The notes: generated by a model from the letters alone, not told the origin. A stretch of DNA of 64,000 nt from DATAYA01 sp963754235 (GCA_963754235.1 CAVWFK010000026.1:1-64000); one strand, 5' to 3'. Counted from the first letter of the stretch, positions 34,824 to 44,340 are shown. Made by a program: numbers and translations.

Positions 34824-36230
34824 ATGGGCGGAATGGGCGATCGCAATCACGAGAGCGGCGTGCAGTGGCTTGACCAGGGATTCACACTGCCGGTCGGCGT
34901 TGCCTGGCAAGAGGACATTCCCGCCACCGGACCGCGCATGGAGATCACCGACGATCCCGACCTGCACGTGCTGATCGCCGGGCTGGCGCCGCAACGACTG
35001 AAGGCTACGTTCGAGGAGCTTGTCTGCCGCATCCCGCTGCCCGAGGATGCCGGGCTGGTCTGGCTGCTTTCGCGCAGCTACGTGCCGCGCGAGATCACCG
35101 GGTGGCCTGACGCGCGAAGCCTCGGCCTGCCGATCTCGCGCGTGACCGTCGATGGCTGGGACCTGCCGCTCGACGACGACGCGTTTCGCGAGGGCTGGCA
35201 CGCCGTGGAGAGCGGCTTCCGCTGGACCAACGGGCGCGCAGCGCTGATGCTCAAGGCCGGCGCACGCCGGTTGGAGCTGACGCTCAATCCGCACTGCCCG
35301 CTGACCTATCCGCGACAGTCCGAGGCGGCGGCGGAGCCGACGGGGCGCGCCGTCGCGAGCCGCACGGTCTCGCCGCGCACGCTCGCCGTCGTCACCATGA
35401 CCTACAACGAGCGCGACATGCTGCCGTTGTGGCTGCGCCATTACGGCGCGCAGGTGGGGCTCGAGCACTGCTATGTCATCGACGACGGTTCGGATGACGG
35501 CAGCACTGCCGGCATCGCGCCCGCCAACCTGATGCGGATGCCGCGCCAGCCGTTCGACGACGAAAAGCGCGGCGCGTTCGTTTCGGAGTTTTGCAGCTCG
35601 CTGCTGAAATACTACGATCACGTCGCCTATGCCGATGCCGACGAGATCATCCTCGCCGACCCGCGCCACCACGCTTCGCTGCCGGCCTTCTGTGCCGCGA
35701 CCGAGCATGACGTGGTGACGGCGATCGGGCTCAATGTTCAGCACATCGCCGGCGACGAGCCGCCGCTCGATCCCCACCGCTCGATCAGCGAGCAGCGGCG
35801 CTGGGTACAGCCGCTCTCTTCGATGTGCAAGCCGATGATTACGCGCCGGCCGATCCGCTGGACGGCCGGCTTCCACGGCGCCAACGCTCCCCCCGCCTTC
35901 GATCGTCTGTTCAACTTTCATCTCGGCTATTGCGACCGCGACCTGGCGCTGCGCCGGCAGGCCAAGCGTCGAGACACCCTGTTCGCGACCGAGAATGCCC
36001 GTCATCATCACCGCTTCGACGACGGGCAGCTTGTGCAAATGCTGGATAGCTGGGCGGCCCTGCCGCCGGTCGCGACCATCGATCTCGACACCGAGTGCCT
36101 CGACACGCGGCACTTCGTGCGCGACGTGCTGGGCAAGTCGCGCCGCGAGGGCGAGATGTACCAGACCGATCTCGACATCTGGGTCCCGCAGCTCTGGCGC
36201 ATCCCGAACCGTTTCGTCGGCGTGTTCTGA
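34824..36230 (+). CDS. Glycosyltransferase family 2-like protein
   Basis: This is a 468-residue protein. An N-terminal region of about 180 residues (LDQGFTLPVGVAWQEDIP...) is of unknown type. It is followed by a GT-A domain with TLAVVTMTYNERDMLPLWLRHY, the IDDGSDDGST loop and a DxD-like YADADEIIL. The C-terminal part has conserved FHGANAPP and NARHHHRFDDGQ. No membrane segments are apparent, so it is probably cytoplasmic and acts on surface polysaccharide or lipid. Donor and acceptor are unknown. Confidence 0.78.
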   Translation: MGGMGDRNHESGVQWLDQGFTLPVGVAWQEDIPATGPRMEITDDPDLHVLIAGLAPQRLKATFEELVCRIPLPEDAGLVWLLSRSYVPREITGWPDARSLGLPISRVTVDGWDLPLDDDAFREGWHAVESGFRWTNGRAALMLKAGARRLELTLNPHCPLTYPRQSEAAAEPTGRAVASRTVSPRTLAVVTMTYNERDMLPLWLRHYGAQVGLEHCYVIDDGSDDGSTAGIAPANLMRMPRQPFDDEKRGAFVSEFCSSLLKYYDHVAYADADEIILADPRHHASLPAFCAATEHDVVTAIGLNVQHIAGDEPPLDPHRSISEQRRWVQPLSSMCKPMITRRPIRWTAGFHGANAPPAFDRLFNFHLGYCDRDLALRRQAKRRDTLFATENARHHHRFDDGQLVQMLDSWAALPPVATIDLDTECLDTRHFVRDVLGKSRREGEMYQTDLDIWVPQLWRIPNRFVGVF

Positions 36231-36270
36231 TATCAGCTCTGGACAGGCGCGCGCCCATCGAATATAAATC

Positions 36271-36323
36271 GTTCCGGGTCACGCCTCCCCACCGGGGCGC
36301 TTCTCTTCTGAAAGGGAGAGCAG
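36271..36323 (+). promoter_or_regulatory. Candidate serC leader RNA sequestering the ribosome-binding site
   Basis: The 5' region of serC can fold into two hairpins: 36282-36299 (CGCC...GGCG) and 36299-36321. In the second, TCTC at 36302-36305 pairs with GAGA at 36316-36319, which is part of the Shine-Dalgarno AAAGGGAGAG. A 'serC' cis-regulatory RNA motif is known upstream of serC in alphaproteobacteria. Position and the SD-pairing hairpin fit, but I cannot score it against the covariance model. Confidence 0.45.
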
Positions 36324-37505
36324 ATGGCACGCACGATGAAGCCGGAATTGCGTCCGGCAAACCCCCATTTCTCATCCGGTCCCTGCGCCAAGCGTCCCGG
36401 CTGGTCCGTGGCCGCGCTCGCGGGCGCGCTGCTCGGCCGCAGCCATCGCGCGGCGGCACCAAAGGCGCGCATCGCCGAGGTGATCGCGCGCTCGCGCACG
36501 GTGCTCGGCCTGCCCGATGACTGGCGGCTCGGCATCGTGCCCGCCTCCGACACCGGCGCGGTCGAAATGGCGCTGTGGTCGCTGCTCGGTGCACGCGGGG
36601 TCGATGTGCTGGCGTTCGAGAGTTTTTCCGAGGGCTGGGCGAGCGATGTGCTCAAGCAGCTCGGGCTTCCGGAGGCGCGCGTGCTGTCGGCGCCGTACGG
36701 GAGACTGCCCGATCTCGCGGCGGTCGATTTCGCGCGCGACGTGGTGCTGACCTGGAACGGCACCACCTCGGGCGTGCGCATCCCCGACGGCGACTGGATC
36801 GCCGCCGATCGCGCGGGGCTGGTGATCTGCGACGCAACCTCGGCTGCCTTCGCGATGCAACTGCCGTGGCCGAAGCTGGATGTGGTGACCTGGTCCTGGC
36901 AGAAGGCGCTCGGCGGAGAGGCGGCGCACGGGATGCTGGCGTTATCGCCGCGCGCGGTCGAGCGGCTGGAAACTTACAAGCCTTCCTGGCCATTGCCCAA
37001 GATCTTCCGTCTCGCCAAAGGCGGAAAGCTCATTGAAGGAATTTTCGCCGGCGAGACGATCAACACGCCGAGCCTCCTTTGCGTCGAGGACGCGCTCGAC
37101 GGCCTGCGCTGGGCCGAGAGCGTCGGCGGCCTGCCGGGCCTGATCGCACGGGCGCAGGGGAACCTCGCCACGATCGCCGAATGGGTCGAGCACTCCGACT
37201 GGGCCGCGTTCCTGGCCGAGACGCCGGCCACGCGCTCGCCGACCTCGATCTGCCTGCGCATCGCCGCACCCTGGTTCGCGGCTTTGCCCGCCGACGCGCA
37301 GGCGAAGGCGGCAAAGCGGATCGCGTCGCTGCTGGAGAAGGAAGGCGTGGCCTACGACATCGCGGCCTATCGCGATGCGCCGCCGGGCTTGCGCATCTGG
37401 GGCGGGGCCACGGTCGAGCGCGCCGACATTGCCGCCCTGCTGCCGTGGCTCGACTGGGCGGCGGCCGAAATCGGCGCCGAACACCTCGCCGTGGCCGCGG
37501 AGTAA
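36324..37505 (+). CDS. serC: Phosphoserine aminotransferase
   Basis: This is a PLP enzyme making 3-phosphoserine from 3-phosphohydroxypyruvate in serine biosynthesis. At 393 residues it is the alphaproteobacterial type, starting with RPANPHFSSGPCAKRPGW. The PLP lysine is in WSWQKALGGE near 193, and TWNGTTSGVRIP and DATSAAFAMQ are conserved. Its TAA shares a base with the serA ATG (TAATG), giving tight coupling, and the leader hairpin may control translation of both. Confidence 0.95.
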   Translation: MARTMKPELRPANPHFSSGPCAKRPGWSVAALAGALLGRSHRAAAPKARIAEVIARSRTVLGLPDDWRLGIVPASDTGAVEMALWSLLGARGVDVLAFESFSEGWASDVLKQLGLPEARVLSAPYGRLPDLAAVDFARDVVLTWNGTTSGVRIPDGDWIAADRAGLVICDATSAAFAMQLPWPKLDVVTWSWQKALGGEAAHGMLALSPRAVERLETYKPSWPLPKIFRLAKGGKLIEGIFAGETINTPSLLCVEDALDGLRWAESVGGLPGLIARAQGNLATIAEWVEHSDWAAFLAETPATRSPTSICLRIAAPWFAALPADAQAKAAKRIASLLEKEGVAYDIAAYRDAPPGLRIWGGATVERADIAALLPWLDWAAAEIGAEHLAVAAE

Positions 37506-39097
37506 TGCCGATGCCCAAAGTCCTGATCTCCGACAAGCTCTCCGCCGCCGCGGTCGAAATCTTCCGCAATCGCGGCATCGAGGTCGATGTGAAACCCGGC
37601 CTCGCCCCCGCCGAGCTGCGCGCCATCATCGCGGAGTATGACGGCCTCGCAGTGCGCTCGGCCACCAAGGTCACGCGCGAGCTGCTCGACGTCGCGACCA
37701 ATTTGAAGGTGGTCGGCCGCGCCGGCATCGGCGTGGACAATGTCGACGTCAAGTCGGCAACCGCCCGTGGTGTGGTCGTGATGAACACGCCGCACGGCAA
37801 CGCGATCACCACCGCCGAGCACGCGATCGCGCTGATGTTCGCCCTCGCCCGGCAGGTACCGGAGGCGTCGGCATCCACCAAGGCGGGCAAATGGGAGAAG
37901 AATCGCTTCATGGGCGTCGAGCTCGCCGCCAAGACCCTTGGGGTGATCGGCTGCGGCAATATCGGCGCGATCGTCGCGAACCGCGCGCAGGGGCTGCACA
38001 TGAAGGTGCTCGCCTACGACCCGTTCCTGACCGAGCCGCGCGCGCTCGATCTCGGCGTCGAGAAGGTGGAGCTGGACGCGCTGCTCGGGCGCGCCGACAT
38101 CGTCACGCTGCACGTGCCGCTCACCGAGGCCACGCGCAACATCCTCTCGCGCGAGGCGATCGCGAAGCTCAAGCCGGGTGCCCGCGTGATCAACTGCGCG
38201 CGCGGCGGGCTGATCGACGAGGGCGCGCTGGCCGAGGCGATCATCGCGGGCCACGTCGCGGGTGCCGCTCTCGACGTGTTCGAGATCGAGCCGGCGAAGG
38301 ACAATCCGCTGTTCGCGCTCGAGCAGGTGGTGTGCACGCCGCATCTGGGTGCGGCGACCACCGAGGCGCAGGAGAATGTCGCGTTGCAGGTGGCCGAGCA
38401 GATGAGCGACTTTTTGCTCACCGGCGCGGTCGCAAACGCGATCAACATGCCCTCGCTCTCGGCCGAGGACGCGCCACGGCTGCGGCCCTATATGGAACTC
38501 TGCCGCCTGCTCGGCGCCTTCGCCGGCCAGCTTACGCGGGCGCAGGAAGGCGTGATCCGGCGCGTCATCATCGAATACGAGGGTGCCGCAGCACCGCTCA
38601 ACCACCGTCCGCTGACGGCGGCGGCATTGGCCGGACTGCTCTCGCCGATGCTGGAAGGCGTCAACATGGTGAACGCGCCGGTGGTGGCGCGCGAGCGCGG
38701 CATGGACGTGGCCGAGACCGTGCATGAGCGCGACAGCGAGTATCAGACGCGCGTGGTCGTCTCGGTCGCGACCGACCACGGCACCCGTGCCGTCGCCGGC
38801 ACGCTGTTCGCCGGCTCGCGGCCGCGGATCATCGAAATTAAGGGCATCCGGGTAGAGGCCGATTTTGCGCGGCACATGCTGTACGTGACCAACCAGGACA
38901 AGCCGGGCTTCATCGGCCGCTTCGGCGCCACGCTGGCGGGTGCGGGCATCAACATCGCGACCTTCCATCTCGGCCGCTCCGAGCCGGGCGGCGATGCGAT
39001 CTGCCTCGTCTCGGTGGACGAGGCGGTGCCGGAGGACGTGCTGGCGATGGTGCGCACGCTGCCGCTGGTGGTGCAGGCGACCAGCCTGGGGTTCTGA
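37505..39097 (+). CDS. serA: D-3-phosphoglycerate dehydrogenase
   Basis: This is the first enzyme of serine synthesis, 530 residues, the long form with an extra intervening domain and a C-terminal ACT domain. It has NAD-binding VIGCGNIGAIVANRAQGL, catalytic Arg in NCARGGLIDE, Glu in FEIEPAKDNPLF and His in TPHLGAATTEAQ. The ACT domain (LYVTNQDKPGFIGRFGATL) probably senses serine. An ATG at 37511 is an alternative start. Confidence 0.95.
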   Translation: MPMPKVLISDKLSAAAVEIFRNRGIEVDVKPGLAPAELRAIIAEYDGLAVRSATKVTRELLDVATNLKVVGRAGIGVDNVDVKSATARGVVVMNTPHGNAITTAEHAIALMFALARQVPEASASTKAGKWEKNRFMGVELAAKTLGVIGCGNIGAIVANRAQGLHMKVLAYDPFLTEPRALDLGVEKVELDALLGRADIVTLHVPLTEATRNILSREAIAKLKPGARVINCARGGLIDEGALAEAIIAGHVAGAALDVFEIEPAKDNPLFALEQVVCTPHLGAATTEAQENVALQVAEQMSDFLLTGAVANAINMPSLSAEDAPRLRPYMELCRLLGAFAGQLTRAQEGVIRRVIIEYEGAAAPLNHRPLTAAALAGLLSPMLEGVNMVNAPVVARERGMDVAETVHERDSEYQTRVVVSVATDHGTRAVAGTLFAGSRPRIIEIKGIRVEADFARHMLYVTNQDKPGFIGRFGATLAGAGINIATFHLGRSEPGGDAICLVSVDEAVPEDVLAMVRTLPLVVQATSLGF

Positions 39098-39142
39098 ACC
39101 CGCCCGCCGTGCGCCGGCCGGGGCGCGCGCCTATAGTCGGGC

Positions 39143-39799
39143 ATGTCCAATGCCGGCCCCGTGTTGCTGTTCGGCGCCCGCTACAGCGTCTATACGCGGA
39201 TCGCGCGGCTGGCGCTGGAGGAGAAGGGCGTCGGATACGAGCTGGTCGAGGTGGACGTGTTCGCCCCCGATGGCCCGCCGCCCGAGCATCTTGCCCGCCA
39301 TCCGTTCGGCCGCATTCCCGCCTTCGGGCACGAGGCCGTCGCGCTCTACGAGGCCGGCGCCATCGCCCGCTATGTGGACGAAGCCTTCGCCGGTCCTGCG
39401 CTGCAGTCCTCGTTGCCGCTGCCGCGCGCACGCATGGCGCAGATAATCTCAATCCTCGACTCGTACGCGTTCCGGCCGCTGGTGCTGACGATCTATGTCG
39501 AGCGCGTCAGCCGTGGGGACGCGGCTGACGAGGTCGCCATCGCGGCGGCACGGCCGCAGGCCGAGCGGGTGCTCGATGGGCTGGAGTCGCTGATGGCAGG
39601 CGAGCCATTCCTGGCCGGCCCGTCGTTGAGCCTCGCCGACCTGCACGCCGCACCGATGATCGCCTACTTCCGGCTCGCGCCGGAGGGTGCCGAAATGCTT
39701 GCGCGGCGGCCGGCGCTGGCGCGGTGGTGGCATGCGATGACGGGGCGCAGGTCGATGATGGCGACCCGCTTTCCGGCGGAAGCAAACCGACCGCCGTGA
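39143..39799 (+). CDS. Glutathione S-transferase family protein
   Basis: This is a 218-residue GST-fold protein. The N-terminal thioredoxin-like domain has a Ser/Tyr-type active site region (ARYSVYTRIARLALEEKG), HPFGRIPAFGH with the cis-proline, and YEAGAIARYVDE for glutathione contact. The all-helical C-terminal domain includes PFLAGPSLSLADLHAAPMIAYF. It overlaps the helicase start in a GTGA arrangement. Substrate is unknown. Confidence 0.85.
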   Translation: MSNAGPVLLFGARYSVYTRIARLALEEKGVGYELVEVDVFAPDGPPPEHLARHPFGRIPAFGHEAVALYEAGAIARYVDEAFAGPALQSSLPLPRARMAQIISILDSYAFRPLVLTIYVERVSRGDAADEVAIAAARPQAERVLDGLESLMAGEPFLAGPSLSLADLHAAPMIAYFRLAPEGAEMLARRPALARWWHAMTGRRSMMATRFPAEANRPP

Positions 39800-42618
39800 G
39801 CACCTTGCCCGAGACGCCCTCGGTCGTGGCGGGCCACGGCAGGGCGGCCGTGCTCAGCGCCGATGGCGAGCTGCTGACGCTGTCGGCCGCCGAGGCGGCG
39901 GCGATACTGCGCACCGGCCCGCCGCCGCTGCTGGTCCATGCGCCGGCCACGCTGCGCCGGCTCGGCCTGCCGGCGATGCCGGCCTACGATCTGCTCCAAC
40001 TCTTTGCCTTCGTCCTGCCCGCCCGCCCGGCCGCACCCACGCCGCGAGGCCTCGCGCTGGCGCTCGATCTGCGGCCGCCGCGCACGCTGGAAGAGTCCGC
40101 GGCCCTGCTGCCTGACCTGGCGCAAGTGCTGCTGCGCCGCCTCGCGGCCGGGCGTGGGCTGCCGCTCAATCGCGACGCCGGCGCACTCGCCACGCGGATG
40201 GCGCGGGCCGGCTGGGGCTGGGGGCCGCTCGCCGCCGCCGCCCTCGGTGCCGCAGAGCCCGCGCGCGGCGCCGAGCCGTTGCGCGTGTGGAAGCGGCTGG
40301 CGGAATGGGACGACGCCGCCCTGCCCCCGCCACCCTCCGCCTACCCGGTGGCCCCCGCGGAAGCGCGCCGGCGGCTCGCCAAGATCCTTGGGCCGGAGGC
40401 GGAGCAGCGGCCGGGCCAGGCCGACTACGCCGATGCCGCCTGCACCGCCTTCGCCGCCCGCGAGAGCCGGGGCGCGCCGCATCTCGTGCTGGCCGAGGCC
40501 GGCACCGGAACCGGCAAGACGCTGGGCTACGTGGCACCGGCGAGCCTGTGGGCCGAGCGCAACCAGGGCTCGGTCTGGATCAGCACCTTCACCCGTCACC
40601 TGCAACGCCAGATCGAGGCCGAACTCGCCCGCCTCCACCCCGACCCGGCCGCCCGCCGCGCCCGCGTGGTGCTGCGCAAAGGGCGCGAGAACTACCTGTG
40701 CTTGCTGAACTACGAGGACGCGACCCATTCGGCGGGGAACGGGCCGTCGCTGATCCCGCTCGGGCTGATCGCGCGCTGGGTGCTGGCGACAGCGGACGGC
40801 GACATCATGGGCGGCGACCTGCCCGGCTGGTTTGCCGAGCTGTTTGGCGCCGGCGTTACCGCCGGCCTCGCCGATCGCCGCGGCGAGTGCATCCACTCCG
40901 CCTGCGGCCACTGGCGGCGCTGCTTCGTCGAGCACACGATCCGCCGCGCCCGCACCGCCGAGCTGGTGGTCGCGAACCACGCGCTGGTGATGGCGCAGGC
41001 GGCCTGGGGCGGGCTGGACGATGCGACCGTGCCGACCCGCTACGTGTTCGACGAGGGGCATCATCTGTTCGACGCCGCCGATAGCGCGTTCGCAGCCGCG
41101 CTGTCGGGGCTGGAGACGGCGGAACTGCGCCGCTGGCTGCTCGGCGCCGAGGGCGGCCGGTCGCGGGCGCGCGGCCTGCGGCGGCGGATCGAGGAGCTGG
41201 TCGCCGGCCGCCCGGCACTGGAGGCGCCGCTCGATGCGGCGCTGGCCGCCGCACGGGCGCTGCCTGGACCTGGCTGGCCGCTGCGGCTGGGCGATGGCGC
41301 CGCGCCGGGCGGCCTCGATTCCGGCCGCGTCAATCCCGCCGAGGCGTTCCTGCGGCTGGTGCGCCAACAGGTGCTCGCGCGCCTGCCGGGTGCTGCCGAT
41401 CCGCCGCGCCGGGGCGCGCTGGAATGCGACCTGTTTCCGCTGGCGCCGGGCATGGCGGAAGCGGCTTCGGTGCTGGAACGCGCCCTCGGCCGGATCGCGG
41501 CACCGCTGCGCACGCTCGCCGAACGCCTCGCCGCCCGGCTGGAAGACGAGGCGGAGGAGCTCGACACCGCGACGCGCGGCCGGATCGAGACCATCTGCCG
41601 CTCCCTCGAACGCCGCGCGCTTGGCCAGCTTCGGGCTTGGCAGGCGATGCTGCGGGTGCTCTCCGAGCCGCCGCCAGAACCGGGCGAGCGGCCGCAATAC
41701 GTGCTGTTCCTGCGCCTGGAGCGCAGCGAGCTCGGCGACCGCGACATGGGACTGCACCGGCATTGGCTTGACCCGACCATACCGTTCGCGACCACGCTCG
41801 CCGCCCCCGCGCACGGCCTGCTGGTCACCTCCGCGACGCTGCGCGACACCGGCGAGGCGGACGCCGAGGCCGCGTGGCACGCGGCCGAGGCGCGCGTGGG
41901 CGCGGCACACTTGCCGCTGCCGGCGGTGCGCACCACAGTCGCAAGCCCGTTCGACTACGCCGCCCAGACCCGCGCCTTCGTCATCACCGACGTGATGGGC
42001 CACGAGCTGGGGCAGCTCGCCAGCGCCTATCGCGCGCTGTTCGTGGCGGCGGGCGGCGGCGGGCTCGGCCTGTTCACCGCGATCAGCCGGCTGCGCGCGG
42101 TGCACGAGCGGATCGCGGCACCGCTGGAGGAGGCCGGCATCCCGCTCTACGCGCAGCACGTCGATGCGATGGACAACGCGACCCTGGTGGACATCTTCCG
42201 CGCCGAGGAGGAGAGCTGCCTGCTCGGCACCGACGCGATGCGCGACGGCGTCGATGTGCCCGGCCGGGCGCTGCGCCTGGTGGTGTTCGAGCGCGTGCCC
42301 TGGCCACGCCCCGACATCTTGCACCGCGAGCGGCGGACGCATCTCTCGGGCGGCGAGCCGGGCGCATGGGACGACCGCGTCGCGCGGCTGCGGCTGCGGC
42401 AGGCGTTCGGGCGGCTGATCCGCACCGCGACCGACCGCGGCGTGTTCGGGCTGCTCGACCGGCGCACGCCGGGGCGGCTGCTGTCGGCGTTCCCGGCGGG
42501 GGTGAAGGTGCGGCGGGTGGGGCTCGCCGAGGCGGTGGCGGAGACGCGGGCATTTCTGGGCACGGGCGCGAACGCGGCTATCAGGCCGGTTCGTCGAGGC
42601 TCTTCACAATGCTCCTGA
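39796..42618 (+). CDS. DinG/XPD-type ATP-dependent DNA helicase
   Basis: This is a superfamily 2 helicase of about 940 residues. Walker A is AEAGTGTGKT, the DExH box is DEGHH, and motif VI is QAFGRLIRTATDRG. Four cysteines between motifs I and II (one in RENYLC and three in ECIHSACGHWRRC) match the 4Fe-4S cluster of XPD, DinG and FancJ helicases. The first 250 residues are an unusual N-terminal region. The GTG at 39796 is chosen because it overlaps the GST stop. Members unwind 5'-to-3' and resolve R-loops, G4 or damage structures; the specific role is inferred. Confidence 0.85.
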   Translation: MSTLPETPSVVAGHGRAAVLSADGELLTLSAAEAAAILRTGPPPLLVHAPATLRRLGLPAMPAYDLLQLFAFVLPARPAAPTPRGLALALDLRPPRTLEESAALLPDLAQVLLRRLAAGRGLPLNRDAGALATRMARAGWGWGPLAAAALGAAEPARGAEPLRVWKRLAEWDDAALPPPPSAYPVAPAEARRRLAKILGPEAEQRPGQADYADAACTAFAARESRGAPHLVLAEAGTGTGKTLGYVAPASLWAERNQGSVWISTFTRHLQRQIEAELARLHPDPAARRARVVLRKGRENYLCLLNYEDATHSAGNGPSLIPLGLIARWVLATADGDIMGGDLPGWFAELFGAGVTAGLADRRGECIHSACGHWRRCFVEHTIRRARTAELVVANHALVMAQAAWGGLDDATVPTRYVFDEGHHLFDAADSAFAAALSGLETAELRRWLLGAEGGRSRARGLRRRIEELVAGRPALEAPLDAALAAARALPGPGWPLRLGDGAAPGGLDSGRVNPAEAFLRLVRQQVLARLPGAADPPRRGALECDLFPLAPGMAEAASVLERALGRIAAPLRTLAERLAARLEDEAEELDTATRGRIETICRSLERRALGQLRAWQAMLRVLSEPPPEPGERPQYVLFLRLERSELGDRDMGLHRHWLDPTIPFATTLAAPAHGLLVTSATLRDTGEADAEAAWHAAEARVGAAHLPLPAVRTTVASPFDYAAQTRAFVITDVMGHELGQLASAYRALFVAAGGGGLGLFTAISRLRAVHERIAAPLEEAGIPLYAQHVDAMDNATLVDIFRAEEESCLLGTDAMRDGVDVPGRALRLVVFERVPWPRPDILHRERRTHLSGGEPGAWDDRVARLRLRQAFGRLIRTATDRGVFGLLDRRTPGRLLSAFPAGVKVRRVGLAEAVAETRAFLGTGANAAIRPVRRGSSQCS

Positions 42619-42643
42619 CCCGGGTCTTTGGAGAGCAAAGGCC

Positions 42644-42955
42644 ATGCCAAGCTCAACCTACCGGCTGTTCCGCGCCGCGATTCTCTCTCGCAAGCAGATT
42701 ACCTGCTCTTACAAGGGGCTTTACCGAGAGGTTTGCCCACATATCCTCGGCCACAAGCAAGGGCAGGAAACGGCGCTGACCTATCAGTTCGCCGGCCAAA
42801 GCGCCTCCGGACTACCATCCGGAGGCGAGTGGCGCTGCCTCTTCCTGGCAGCGGTCTACGATGCTCGCCCCCGCACCGGCCGCTGGCATACAAAACCCCG
42901 CCACACTGCCATGCAGGTCTGCGTCGAAATCGTCGATGTCGACGCCAATGCCTGA
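42644..42955 (+). CDS. WYL-like small conserved hypothetical protein
   Basis: This is a 103-residue protein with the pattern RKQITCSYKGLYREVCPHILGHK, then ALTYQFAGQSASGLPSGGEWRC. I recognise it as a conserved proteobacterial hypothetical with resemblance to WYL sensor domains; no DNA-binding part is present. GGAGAG lies about 8 nt before the ATG. It lies alone between the helicase and a minus-strand lipoprotein gene. Confidence 0.68.
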   Translation: MPSSTYRLFRAAILSRKQITCSYKGLYREVCPHILGHKQGQETALTYQFAGQSASGLPSGGEWRCLFLAAVYDARPRTGRWHTKPRHTAMQVCVEIVDVDANA

Positions 42956-42973
42956 TTCCGATCGGCCGGCCGC

Positions 42974-43306
42974 TCAGCGCGTCGCCACCGCCACGTGATC
43001 CTCGAACGCCGCCAGCGCCGCCACCGCCTCGGCCGTGGCGCGACGCTGCGAGCCGGAATCCGGCGCCCGGTGCAGCGCCTGCATCTCGGCCCCGGCCCGC
43101 GCATCCAGGCGCGCGAGTTGCGCCACCGTCTGGGGCCGCACGTCGTTGGACATCAGATAGCCCATCGCCATGCCATGCGCGATCGCATAGGCGTCCCGCA
43201 GCACCGCGACCGAGCGGGGTGCTGCCGCCTCTGCCGTCAGCGGCGGCGCCGCAGTGCAGGAAACGACGGCAAGCGCCACCGCCAAGCCGGCCACGATCAG
43301 CCGCAT
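42974..43306 (-). CDS. Small predicted lipoprotein
   Basis: This is a 110-residue protein with a signal sequence and lipobox AVVSC (cysteine 17). The rest is helical with AYAIAHGMAMGYLMSNDVRP and QLARLDARAGAEM. It follows petA on the minus strand by 21 nt and is probably cotranscribed. I recognise no functional family. Confidence 0.65.
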   Translation of the reverse strand: MRLIVAGLAVALAVVSCTAAPPLTAEAAAPRSVAVLRDAYAIAHGMAMGYLMSNDVRPQTVAQLARLDARAGAEMQALHRAPDSGSQRRATAEAVAALAAFEDHVAVATR

Positions 43307-43327
43307 CGGCCAGCCCTCGCCGGTCGC

Positions 43328-43981
43328 TCAGATCTGCTCGATCGAGCTGAGGTCGAAGCTCTGCCCGGTCGGGTTCTGGCCGATTTGCGCGGTGTTCGCG
43401 CTCGACAGGTTGTAGGGAGGGATCGGCAAATTGAAGGGCGCCGGCACGCCCGACCATACCCGGCCCGCGAGGTCGTATTTCGAGCCGTGGCAGGGGCAGA
43501 AATATCCGCCCGGCCAGTTCGGCACCGGGTCGTTCGCACTCGGCGTCGGAAAATAATTCGGGATGCAGCCGAGATGGGTGCAGATGCCCACCATCACCGC
43601 GTATTCCGGCTTGATCGAGCGGTGCCAGTTCTCGGCATAGGGCGGCTGCTGCAGCGCGTGCGAGTTCGGGTCGCTGAGCAGGCTCAGCACCTTCTGGCTC
43701 TTGAGCGAGGCGATCGCCTGCTGCGTGCGGTGGACGACGAAGATCGGCTTGCCGCGCCAGACCACGACGATCTGCTGCCCCGGCGTGAGCTTGCCGAGAT
43801 CGACGTCGATCGGCTCGCCGGCGGCGAGCACGTCGGCCGCCGGTTCCATGCTGTCGATGAACGGCCAGATGATCGCGCCCACGCCGACCGCGGCGGTGGC
43901 GGCGGTCACCAGCTTGAGGAAGTCCCGCCGCGGCGCCTCGGGACCATGACCGCCCGGCAGGGCGTGCGTGCTCGACGACAT
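43328..43981 (-). CDS. petA: Ubiquinol-cytochrome c reductase Rieske iron-sulfur subunit
   Basis: This is the Rieske subunit of the bc1 complex, 217 residues. An N-terminal Tat-type anchor (PRRDFLKLVTAATAAVGVGAIIW) is followed by the 2Fe-2S domain with CTHLGC (Cys134, His136, Cys139) and CPCHGS (Cys162, Cys164, His165). The ATG at 43981 is preceded by GGAGAGAG. petB and petC (cytochromes b and c1), which usually follow directly, are not there; a lipoprotein gene follows instead. Confidence 0.94.
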   Translation of the reverse strand: MSSSTHALPGGHGPEAPRRDFLKLVTAATAAVGVGAIIWPFIDSMEPAADVLAAGEPIDVDLGKLTPGQQIVVVWRGKPIFVVHRTQQAIASLKSQKVLSLLSDPNSHALQQPPYAENWHRSIKPEYAVMVGICTHLGCIPNYFPTPSANDPVPNWPGGYFCPCHGSKYDLAGRVWSGVPAPFNLPIPPYNLSSANTAQIGQNPTGQSFDLSSIEQI

Positions 43982-44061
43982 CACTCTCTCCTCGACGGCC
44001 GGCTCACTACCGCAAGCTGTTGCTGCACCGCAAGCCGGCCCCTCGCCGGCCAGCGCCTCCT

Positions 44062-44160
44062 GTCGTTGCGAGGAGCAACGCGACGAAGCAGTCCAGGCCC
44101 GCCGCACCGTGCCGCGGGCCTGGATCGCCGCGCCGGCCCAAGCAGCCGGCTCGCGATGAC
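44062..44160. repeat. REP-like long palindrome, copy 2
   Basis: The 389-nt gap 43982-44370 contains no gene; two REP-like palindromes take up about half of it. This copy begins GTCGTTGCGAGGAGCAACGCGACGAAG... (left arm) and ends GGCTCGCGATGAC, with inner arms CCAGGC and GCCTGG. It is more diverged than the copy at 2863-2950. It lies upstream of petA and after the sugar transporter operon. Confidence 0.72.
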
Positions 44161-44244
44161 GGATTTCGCGATGCGCATCGGCCATCCATCGGTCTGAGTT
44201 CGCCACCGGCGTTGCCGACCCGCTGGGCATGAAACCGTGGCATC

Positions 44245-44340
44245 GTCATCGCGAGGCGCGGAGCGCCGTGGCGATCCAGGCGGGCCGCTCCGTGCCTCCC
44301 GCCTGGATCGGCACGCCGCCCAGCGGCGGCTCGCGATGAC
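44245..44340. repeat. REP-like long palindrome, copy 3
   Basis: The left arm begins GTCATCGCGAGG and the right arm ends GGCTCGCGATGAC; inner arms are ATCCAGGCGGG and CCCGCCTGGAT-like. It is separated by 84 nt from copy 2 and lies 30 nt after the stop of the permease gene at 44371, where it may end transcription. Confidence 0.72.

Noticed and set aside
39724..39795. Upstream start of the helicase at 39724
   Set aside because: It would overlap the GST gene by 76 nt with no homology. The GTG at 39796 overlaps the GST stop neatly.
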